Assembly (NCBI RefSeq): GCF_017888565.1
Contig: NZ_JAGHFX010000101.1
Location: 1-44,046 of the forward strand
Direction of reading: 5' to 3'
Source of the DNA: Clostridium sp.
Lineage (GTDB): Bacteria > Bacillota > Clostridia > Clostridiales > Clostridiaceae
DNA: 44,046 nucleotides
Of the stretch, positions 35,835 to 44,046 are shown in pieces. A program made the translations under genes and the position numbers. The notes under the pieces are model-generated. The model made no database searches, was not told where the DNA came from, and was given only the letters and a program-made list of their open reading frames with translations. Numbering within the stretch: the first letter of the stretch is position 1; each line of letters starts with the position of its first letter.

Positions 35835-36671
35835 ATGTCAGAAAAAATTAAAGGTGACTTAATAATAATTGGAGGAGCAGAAGATAAAGAAGGCGATAAG
35901 GAAATATTAAAAAAAGTCTGTAGCTCCATAGATAAAGAAAAAGATAATATTTTAATTGCCACAATAGCAACAGAATATCCAAAAGAAGCATTGGAAAAGT
36001 ATACCAAAGTATTTAAGCAATTAGGGGTTAATAATATAAAAGGATTGAATATAAAAGAGAGGGCTGATTCTATAGAGGAAATAAATATAAAATTAGTAGA
36101 AGAAGCAGCACTTATATTCTTTACAGGTGGCGATCAATTACGTATAACAAGCTTAATAGGGGGCACACCTATTTATGATTCGCTAAAAGAGGCAAGTTCT
36201 AGAGGATGTATAATAGTTGGAACATCTGCAGGTGCTTCTGTTATGAGCGATACTATGGTAGTTAAAGGGGAAGATGATGAGTCTCCGAGAAAATGTACTT
36301 TAAAAATGGCACCTGGACTTGGTTTTGTAAAAGGGATAATGATAGATCAACATTTTGCACAAAGAGGAAGAATAGGAAGGTTATTAACAGGTATAGCTCA
36401 AAATCCAGAGGTTTTAGGGATTGGAATAGATGAGGATACAGCTATAGTGGTAAAAGATAGTGGGATAGCACAAGTTGTAGGGACAGGAGCTGTATATTTC
36501 TTAGATGCTAGAAATATAACGCATAGCAATGTATCTGAGCAATATTATGATGATGTATTAAGTATGTTTAATGTAAGTTTACATGTATTAAAAGAAGGAG
36601 ATAGATTTAATCTCCTAACTAAGTTACCTTTTGAGGAGGATAATAGTAAAGATGAAAATAATAGACACTAA
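35835..36671 (+). CDS. cphB: Cyanophycinase
   Basis: A 278-residue serine peptidase of family S51. It has the GGAEDK entry motif, FTGGDQLR, and the nucleophile elbow GTSAGAS, followed by the DQHFAQRGR segment. Cyanophycinase cleaves the Asp-Arg polymer cyanophycin into beta-Asp-Arg dipeptides. The start is ATG 35835 behind AGAGGTGA; a longer form to 35811 has no ribosome site. The end overlaps the cphA start by 20 bases, so the degrading and synthesising enzymes are translationally coupled. Confidence 0.95.
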   Translation: MSEKIKGDLIIIGGAEDKEGDKEILKKVCSSIDKEKDNILIATIATEYPKEALEKYTKVFKQLGVNNIKGLNIKERADSIEEINIKLVEEAALIFFTGGDQLRITSLIGGTPIYDSLKEASSRGCIIVGTSAGASVMSDTMVVKGEDDESPRKCTLKMAPGLGFVKGIMIDQHFAQRGRIGRLLTGIAQNPEVLGIGIDEDTAIVVKDSGIAQVVGTGAVYFLDARNITHSNVSEQYYDDVLSMFNVSLHVLKEGDRFNLLTKLPFEEDNSKDENNRH

Positions 36672-39276
36672 AGTCTTTAAAGGGAAAAATATATATTCTC
36701 ATAAAAAATGTATTAGAATAGATGTGGATTTAGAAGGTTATTGTGAAACACCAAGTAAAGATATAGAAGATTTTAATGATAATCTTATTAATATGATTCC
36801 GGAGTTAAATACACATAGATGTGGAATTGATGAAGAAAGAGGATTTGTAAAAAGGTTAAGAGAAGGAACATACTTAGCCCATATATGCGAGCATATAACT
36901 ATAGCAATACAAAATAAATTAGGACTTGATGTACATTATGGAAAATCAAGAGAAGTGAAGGATGATCATTATTATATAATTTATCAATATATATATGAAA
37001 ATGTAGCTCTAGAAAGTTTTAGACTTGCAATGGATATAATAAATGCATTGATAAATAAAATGCCTATAAATTATGAGGATAGGATACACCTATTGGAATC
37101 TATTTTAAAAGATGAAACTATGGGGCCTAGCACAAAAGCCATATGTGATTATGCTAATAAAGTAGGGTTACCAGTTATCAGTCTTGGAAATGGAAATTTT
37201 CATCAAATAGGATATGGAAAACAAGGAAGAATGATTGAAGCTTCAATAGGAAATAATACAAATTGTGTTTCTGTTGATATGTCTTGCGATAAGTTGTTGA
37301 CAAAAGAATTATTAAGTATTCAAAAGATTCCGGTTGCGAAAGGGAGTAATGTAAAAAATATAATAGGCCTATTAAGATCGGCAGAAGAAATAGGTTATCC
37401 AGTTGTATTAAAACCACAATATGGAAACCAAGGAAAGGGAGTAATTCTAAATATTAAAAATGAAAAAGAATTACTAGAGGCTTATAAAAATATTAAAGAT
37501 AAATTTAAAGATTTAATTATAGAAAAATATTATAAGGGAAATGATTTTAGAGTTTGTGTAGTTAACTATAAAGTTGTAGCTGTATCTCGTAGAATGCCAC
37601 CTTATATAGAGGGAAACGGAATTGATACGGTTTTAGAGCTAATAAATAAATTGAATGAAAATCCTAAAAGAGGAGATGACCATGAAAAGTCTTTAACTAA
37701 AATAAAAGTTGATGAAGAAGTTATTAAATGTATAAATGAGCAAGGTAAAGGGTTAAATGATATATTAATTTCTGGGGAAAGTATATATTTAAGAAAAAAT
37801 GCTAATTTATCAACTGGTGGAGAGGCTATAGATTGTACAGATGAAATATGTGAAGAAAATATAAATCTATGTATAAGAACTGCTAAAACTTTAAATTTAG
37901 ATATATGTGGAATAGATATATGTACAGAAGATATATCAAAACCTATATATAATAGTGGGATAATAATGGAAGTAAATGCAGCTCCAGGACTTAGGATGCA
38001 TTTGAATCCAAGTAAAGGTATTCCGAGAGATATAGGTAAAGAAATAGTTAATATGTTATATGATGATAAGCCTTCTAATATACCAGTTATTTCAATAACA
38101 GGTACTAACGGGAAAACAACGACAACAAGAGTAATAAGTCATACTTTAAGCAAAATGGGATATTGCGTAGGTATGACTAATACTAGTGGTATATATATTG
38201 ATGATGAATGTATTGATAGTGGAGATGATACAGGATTTGAAAGTGCTAGAGCCGTTTTGTTAAATAATGATGTAGATATAGCTGTTTTGGAAACGGCAAG
38301 AGGTGGGATGATTAAAAAAGGATTAGCTTATGATTTAGCTGATGTAGCTGTAATAACTAATATAACAGAAGATCATTTAGGTATTGATGGAGTAAATAAC
38401 ATGGAAGAATTATGCTATGTTAAATCATTAGTTGGAGAAGCTGTTAAAGAAGATGGATATGTTGTACTAAATGCTGATGATTATTGGAGTAAATCTATAT
38501 TAAATAGAATAAAAGCTAATATAATATTCTTTAGTAAGGACGCTAATAATCCACTTCTAAAACAAAGTAAAATAAGTGATATATCTGTTTATTTGGAAAA
38601 TGATAATATAGTGGTTTCAAATAAAGGAAAGAAATATGTGGTGTGTGGTATAAAGGAAGTTCCAATAACTTTAGATGGAAAATTAACTTTTAATATTGAA
38701 AATACATTAGCAATATGTGGAGCACTAGTAGGAATGGGAATAGATTATTCCATGATAAAAAATGGAATTACAACATATCTATTAAATTCACATAAAAATT
38801 CAGGTAGATTTAATTGTTATGATATAAATGGTATAAATGTTATATTAGATTATGGACATAACATAGATGGATATAATTCAGTTCTTTCAGCGGTTAAAGA
38901 AATCAATACTGGGATGTTGTATGGAGTAATAGGTATTCCAGGGGATAGAAGTAATAATACTGCAAAAGAAATAGGAAAAGTATCATCTAAATATCTAGAC
39001 TATATCATAGTTAAAGAAGATAAAGAGTTAAGAGGAAGAAAACAAGGGGAAATGGCCCAATTAATAGTTGATGGTATGATGAAGAGTAGTGATAGAAAGA
39101 AATATGAGGTTATATTAAGGGAAGAAGATGCATTTGAAAAAGCACTTAATATGGCTAATAGTGGGGATACAGTAATTGTATTTTTTGAAGATATGAAACC
39201 GTTGATGGATATTATAAACAAATTTACAAGTTACAAGGAAGAAAAAGATATATATAATATTGAAGCTTCAAATTAG
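36652..39276 (+). CDS. cphA: Cyanophycin synthetase
   Basis: An 874-residue CphA. An N-terminal domain (about 1-160) precedes an ATP-grasp domain (about 210-470, with KPQYGNQGKGV and MEVNAAPG) that adds Asp, and a Mur-ligase-type domain (about 475-874, with P-loop GTNGKTTT near residue 484) that adds Arg. The enzyme makes the Asp-Arg storage polymer without a ribosome. It is uncommon in Firmicutes but known in some clostridia, where work in C. perfringens linked it to spores. GAGGAGG lies 12 bases ahead of ATG 36652, inside cphB. Confidence 0.95.
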   Translation: MKIIDTKVFKGKNIYSHKKCIRIDVDLEGYCETPSKDIEDFNDNLINMIPELNTHRCGIDEERGFVKRLREGTYLAHICEHITIAIQNKLGLDVHYGKSREVKDDHYYIIYQYIYENVALESFRLAMDIINALINKMPINYEDRIHLLESILKDETMGPSTKAICDYANKVGLPVISLGNGNFHQIGYGKQGRMIEASIGNNTNCVSVDMSCDKLLTKELLSIQKIPVAKGSNVKNIIGLLRSAEEIGYPVVLKPQYGNQGKGVILNIKNEKELLEAYKNIKDKFKDLIIEKYYKGNDFRVCVVNYKVVAVSRRMPPYIEGNGIDTVLELINKLNENPKRGDDHEKSLTKIKVDEEVIKCINEQGKGLNDILISGESIYLRKNANLSTGGEAIDCTDEICEENINLCIRTAKTLNLDICGIDICTEDISKPIYNSGIIMEVNAAPGLRMHLNPSKGIPRDIGKEIVNMLYDDKPSNIPVISITGTNGKTTTTRVISHTLSKMGYCVGMTNTSGIYIDDECIDSGDDTGFESARAVLLNNDVDIAVLETARGGMIKKGLAYDLADVAVITNITEDHLGIDGVNNMEELCYVKSLVGEAVKEDGYVVLNADDYWSKSILNRIKANIIFFSKDANNPLLKQSKISDISVYLENDNIVVSNKGKKYVVCGIKEVPITLDGKLTFNIENTLAICGALVGMGIDYSMIKNGITTYLLNSHKNSGRFNCYDINGINVILDYGHNIDGYNSVLSAVKEINTGMLYGVIGIPGDRSNNTAKEIGKVSSKYLDYIIVKEDKELRGRKQGEMAQLIVDGMMKSSDRKKYEVILREEDAFEKALNMANSGDTVIVFFEDMKPLMDIINKFTSYKEEKDIYNIEASN

Positions 39277-39322
39277 AGTTTAAGTATTCCTAGTTTACTA
39301 TATTGCTAAAAAAATATATAAT

Positions 39323-39362
39323 TAAAATAAACTTCAGAGTTATCTCTGAAGTTTATTTTAAA
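39323..39362 (+). terminator. Terminator after cphA
   Basis: A 17-bp stem (39323-39339 with 39344-39360) around a TTAT-type loop; the T-tract is short and A/T-rich on both sides, so it may act in both directions. Confidence 0.8.
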
Positions 39363-39395
39363 ATATTTATATTATAGTTGAAAGGAAACAAAAGT

Positions 39396-40238
39396 ATGAG
39401 AATGAAAGCTTATGCTAAGGTAAATATATCTTTAGATATAGTAGGAAAACGAGAAGATGGGTATCATTTATTAGAAATGATTATGCAATCTATAGACTTG
39501 TATGATGAAATAGTTATAGAAAAGCAAAAAAAGGAAATAACTATAAAATGTAATAAACCATATGTCCCAACGGATGAAAGAAACTTAGCTTATAAGGCTG
39601 CTCAATTATTTATTGAAAAATATAATATAGATAGTGGAGTGAATATAAATATAAAAAAGAATATACCGGTATGTGCAGGGCTTGCAGGTGGAAGTACTGA
39701 TGCAGCAACTGTTTTGAAGATAATGAATTCTATATTTGACATTAATGCATCTGATGAGGAACTAATGGTACTTGGGCTGAAATTAGGCGCAGACGTGCCT
39801 TACTGTATAAAAGGTGGAACTGCTTTGTGTAAGGGTATAGGTGAAGAAGTTACAATGTTAAAGAAATTTAAAGATAAGATTGTAGTTTTAGTTAAGCCGC
39901 CATTTGGTGTATCTACCAATAGTGTATATCAAGAATTTAATATAGAAAAGGCTAGAAATCATCCTAATACGAACTTAATAATAGATGCTATTAACAATGA
40001 TAATCTAAAAATGGTTTGTGATAATATGAAAAATTTACTTGAAAATGTTACTTTGAGAAAACATAAAGTTCTTATAAATATTAAAGAGGAGATGAGGTAT
40101 AATGGAGCAATGGGGACTATGATGAGTGGTAGTGGACCTACTGTTTTTGCATTTTTTGATGATATGCTTAAAGCTCAAAGATGCTTCGAAAAAATGAAAG
40201 AAAAGTACTCTGATGTATTTATTACAAGAACAATTTAA
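39396..40238 (+). CDS. ispE: 4-diphosphocytidyl-2-C-methyl-D-erythritol kinase
   Basis: A 280-residue GHMP kinase of the non-mevalonate isoprenoid pathway, with the N-terminal AKVNISLDIVGKREDGYH, the ATP-binding PVCAGLAGGSTDAA, and the C-terminal MSGSGPT motif. It phosphorylates CDP-methylerythritol at the 2-hydroxyl. Start at ATG 39396 has AAAGGA nine bases ahead. Its products feed the prenyl synthase encoded at 22777, among others. spoIIR follows behind its own promoter. Confidence 0.95.
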   Translation: MRMKAYAKVNISLDIVGKREDGYHLLEMIMQSIDLYDEIVIEKQKKEITIKCNKPYVPTDERNLAYKAAQLFIEKYNIDSGVNINIKKNIPVCAGLAGGSTDAATVLKIMNSIFDINASDEELMVLGLKLGADVPYCIKGGTALCKGIGEEVTMLKKFKDKIVVLVKPPFGVSTNSVYQEFNIEKARNHPNTNLIIDAINNDNLKMVCDNMKNLLENVTLRKHKVLINIKEEMRYNGAMGTMMSGSGPTVFAFFDDMLKAQRCFEKMKEKYSDVFITRTI

Positions 40239-40245
40239 TTTATAA

Positions 40246-40274
40246 GTATAAACCTCCGAAATGTGGCAATAATT
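40246..40274 (+). promoter_or_regulatory. Predicted sigma-F promoter of spoIIR
   Basis: GTATA (40246-40250), 14-base spacer, GGCAATAATT (40265-40274). The -35 fits GywTA and the -10 fits GGnrAnAnTw at every defined position. spoIIR is a sigma-F gene in Bacillus. The start would fall near 40281, just before GGGGG of the ribosome site. Confidence 0.75.
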
Positions 40275-40296
40275 TAGCTATAAGGGGGTTTTAAAT

Positions 40297-40959
40297 ATGA
40301 GAAAAAGAATTTTAATTATTTGTTTAATATTTATTATATTTAGTATGGTAGGATGTTCTAGCTCTATTATTGGACAAGATATTGAAGAAAGTAATGAATT
40401 GATTTATGAAGATATTGTAAATGAGATCATAAGATTTCATGTTATAGCTAATAGTGATAGTGAAGAGGATCAAAACTTAAAATTAAAGGTAAGGGATAAA
40501 GTTATAGAGTATGTTTCAGATAAATTAAAGGATTGTAAAAATTTAAGTGAAGCAAGAGAAGTTATAGTTAATAATAAATCTACAATAGAATCAATTGCAA
40601 AAGATACTGTTATTGAAAATGGATATTCATACGAGGTAACAAGTATGCTCTCAAGGGAAAATTTTCCGGATAAGGTCTATGGTGACTTGATTTTTCCTCA
40701 AGGAGAGTATGAGGCTTATAGAATTTTAATAGGTGAAGCAAAAGGACAAAATTGGTGGTGCGTAATGTTTCCTCCTTTGTGTTTTGTAGATGGAACAAAG
40801 GATGCAGTAGATTCTAATGAAATTGAAAAAAAGTTATCTGAAGAAAAAGCTAAAGATGAAGAGAATACAAAGTCTAAAACTGAAAATAACAATAAAAAAG
40901 CAGATATTAAATTTAAATCTAAAATATTTGAATTTCTATTTAAAGATAAGGAGAAATAA
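40297..40959 (+). CDS. spoIIR: Stage II sporulation protein R
   Basis: A 220-residue SpoIIR protein with the family core RFHVIANSDSEEDQ, VYGDLIFPQGEYEAYRI and NWWCVMFPPLCF. SpoIIR is secreted from the forespore and activates SpoIIGA to process pro-sigma-E in the mother cell. The signal sequence here ends in MVGC, so it may be lipid-anchored rather than freely secreted. The C-terminus (about 175-220) is a charged Lys/Glu/Asn-rich tail. GGGGG precedes the ATG. Confidence 0.95.
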   Translation: MRKRILIICLIFIIFSMVGCSSSIIGQDIEESNELIYEDIVNEIIRFHVIANSDSEEDQNLKLKVRDKVIEYVSDKLKDCKNLSEAREVIVNNKSTIESIAKDTVIENGYSYEVTSMLSRENFPDKVYGDLIFPQGEYEAYRILIGEAKGQNWWCVMFPPLCFVDGTKDAVDSNEIEKKLSEEKAKDEENTKSKTENNNKKADIKFKSKIFEFLFKDKEK

Positions 40960-41200
40960 TCTATAAAAGTTAAAATATAAATCTTGATAATTTATTATAA
41001 TGAATTTAAACTATACTTTATAAATAAGCTATAATATAATAAAAATCAAATATGAAGCTAAATATAGTACTAAATCAAAATGTTTTATTAAATTTGAAGG
41101 CTTACATATGATTTAGACAAGCTGATTTTAGTTTTTAGAATGTTAAAGATGAAGAATTCTAAAAGTATTTAGAGAATATAAAGTTAAATGGAGGGATTAG

Positions 41201-41617
41201 ATGAAAAAGAAAGCGGTTATATCGTTAAGGAGTTTTAATGATTTAGATAAAGATGATGTTATAGAAGTTGTTACTCCAGGAGAATTTTTTGTAACAGAAG
41301 ATGGATTTAAAGCTGTATATGAAGAAACAGAAATATCAGGAATGAATGGAACAACAACTACGCTAACTATGCTTAATGATGTTTTGGTACTTGAAAGAGA
41401 AGGTAGTACTAGTGCAAAAATGGATTTTAAGAAAGGTGAGACTTCTATATCATTATATAACACTCCATATGGAGTGTTAGATTTACAAATACATACAGAA
41501 TATTTAGAAGTAGATATAGATGAAAATGGTGGAGACATAGTAGCTAAATATTCAATGGAGCTTGCTGGACAACCTCCAATAACAACCAAATTAGCAGTAA
41601 ATGTTAAGACGAATTAA
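41201..41617 (+). CDS. DUF1934 (YwiB-like) beta-barrel protein
   Basis: A 138-residue protein with the DUF1934 pattern: ITPGEF-type start (VVTPGEFF), a Tyr-rich beta core, YNTPYGVLDLQIHT, then YSMELAGQ near the end. It is a small predicted beta-barrel of unknown function. It is often found near argS, rpoE or pyrG in Firmicutes, and pyrG is two genes downstream here. GGAGGG precedes the ATG. Confidence 0.88.
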   Translation: MKKKAVISLRSFNDLDKDDVIEVVTPGEFFVTEDGFKAVYEETEISGMNGTTTTLTMLNDVLVLEREGSTSAKMDFKKGETSISLYNTPYGVLDLQIHTEYLEVDIDENGGDIVAKYSMELAGQPPITTKLAVNVKTN

Positions 41618-41629
41618 TTTCATATCATT

Positions 41630-41681
41630 AATCTTAGTAAACAAAGGTATATTTAAGCTTTTTTACTAAGATTTTTATTTT
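41630..41681 (+). terminator. Terminator after the DUF1934 gene
   Basis: AATCTTAGTAAA (41630-41641) pairs with TTTACTAAGATT (41662-41673) across a 20-base loop and ends in a T-rich tract. Confidence 0.8.
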
Positions 41682-41743
41682 TAAGATAGGAATGAATATA
41701 TACTATAATTAATGGAAATAATATAGAAAATAGAGGTGATATT

Positions 41744-42046
41744 GTGAATTGTGCAAATAACTTAGACAAAACAACTATAGTTATAAATGTTTTATGTGCA
41801 CACTTAGGAATCGACGCAAGGGAAATTAATGAAAAGTTAAAAAAGAAAGAAAATAAATATATATTTCTTTTATTATTAAAGAATTATAAATGTCTTGATA
41901 AGAAGAAAGTAAAAGAAATGCTTGAAATTATTAGTGATAAGAGTATTAATTATAATATTAATAAGGCTCAAGAAAAATTGTTAATAAATAAAGAGTTTAG
42001 AAAAATGTATTTTAAAATTGAAGAGGGATTAAATAAAATAATATAA
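41744..42046 (+). CDS. Small helical protein of unknown function upstream of pyrG
   Basis: A 100-residue, Lys/Asn-rich, probably all-helical protein. I do not recognise a domain. It starts at GTG 41744 with AGAGGTGAT well placed upstream. It has no signal peptide. Its position between DUF1934 and pyrG recalls the place of the RNA polymerase delta subunit gene in other Firmicutes, but its sequence has neither the acidic tail nor an evident delta fold, so I do not assign that. Confidence 0.7.
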   Translation: MNCANNLDKTTIVINVLCAHLGIDAREINEKLKKKENKYIFLLLLKNYKCLDKKKVKEMLEIISDKSINYNINKAQEKLLINKEFRKMYFKIEEGLNKII

Positions 42047-42172
42047 ATAAAAATAAAAAAAGTAGTAGAATTTTTTATTTTTCTATGATATCATACTATT
42101 TATTGAATTTAGGCATTATGAACCCATCATAAATAGTGAGGTAATTATGATTATATCAAGTAGGGGACTTAG

Positions 42173-43819
<1,647 letters not shown>

Positions 43820-43936
43820 TTAATAAAGGTGTGTTATCAAAAATCTATTTAATATAGAATTTAATTTATTAAATTTCAAGTAAACTTTATGTTCCTAAAA
43901 AGTTAATATTTTATCTTTCTAAAGGGGGTCGCGTTT

Positions 43937-44046
43937 TGGTCTGACCCCTAAAAAGTAGACATTGTTAAAAGGGATATATCATTGTGAATTACAAAAATGG
44001 CTTCGATATTTAATTGGAGCCATATTTTTTAACCTTTTTTGAAATC
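43937..44046 (-). mobile_element. Probable end of an IS3-type insertion sequence (partial)
   Basis: TGGTCTGACCCCTAAAAAGT (43937-43956), continuing to AGACA at 43961, resembles the terminal inverted repeats of IS150-group IS3 elements, which read TG...GACCCC..AAAAGT. Read on the minus strand it would be the outer right end, with a terminator hairpin and the last codons of a transposase frame (44029-44046, ending in TAA) further in. The element continues outside the window, so this is a partial call by pattern only. Confidence 0.4.
43997..44030. terminator. Hairpin near the IS end
   Basis: ATGGCTTC (43997-44004) pairs with GGAGCCAT (44016-44023), one G-U, flanked by an A-run on the left and a T6 run on the right. 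Confidence 0.75.

Overview
This window is low-GC, AT-rich chromosomal DNA from an anaerobic, endospore-forming Firmicute, most likely Clostridium sensu stricto. The evidence is the base composition, strong AGGAGG-type ribosome sites, many intrinsic terminators, and sporulation genes (spoIIR, yabG, sipL, several cotS) in a typical clostridial arrangement. I do not assign a species.

Layout. 1-270: 3' end of a 23S rRNA gene, then tRNA-Asn and a terminator, with no 5S between them. 402-7780: membrane-anchored polysaccharide deacetylase, an OmpR-type two-component system with a downstream lipoprotein, and the TldD/PmbA protease pair. 7847-16435: lipoteichoic acid synthase-like protein, a FAD oxidoreductase, an SGNH hydrolase/RusA-like pair, tsaD, a degenerate alpha/beta hydrolase, an HtrA protease behind a direct-repeat operator candidate, and a small Cys-rich protein. 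16544-23742: a lone EutH, followed by genes with the content and order of the flavin-based extracellular electron transfer (EET) locus known from Listeria: ApbE-type flavin transferase, FMN-binding lipoprotein, Ndh2 with a C-terminal membrane domain, EetA, EetB and a polyprenyl diphosphate synthase.

23750-36: a LysR regulator and an orphan solute-binding protein lead into a spore-coat block with two GT4 glycosyltransferases, three CotS-type kinases and a fourth CotS-like protein that has lost its N-lobe and catalytic residues. Then follow yabG, veg, a probable unannotated small RNA on the minus strand, sipL, the cyanophycin pair cphB-cphA, ispE, spoIIR behind a good sigma-F promoter match, a DUF1934 protein, a 100-residue unknown protein and pyrG. 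The last ~110 bases look like the end of an IS3-type insertion sequence.

How the genes fit together. Two themes dominate. One is cell-envelope redox: NADH would be oxidised by Ndh2, electrons would pass through a demethylmenaquinone-type quinone (side chain from the prenyl synthase) and EetA/EetB, and reach an exported FMN-lipoprotein flavinylated by the ApbE protein. The prenyltransferase DmkA is not in the window. The other is spore assembly: coat glycosylation/kinase proteins, the coat protease YabG, the coat-morphogenesis protein SipL, cyanophycin metabolism, and SpoIIR signalling. The most notable new candidates are the small RNA at about 33763-33850, the CotS pseudokinase, the alpha/beta hydrolase without its nucleophile, and the 17-bp direct repeats ahead of htrA.
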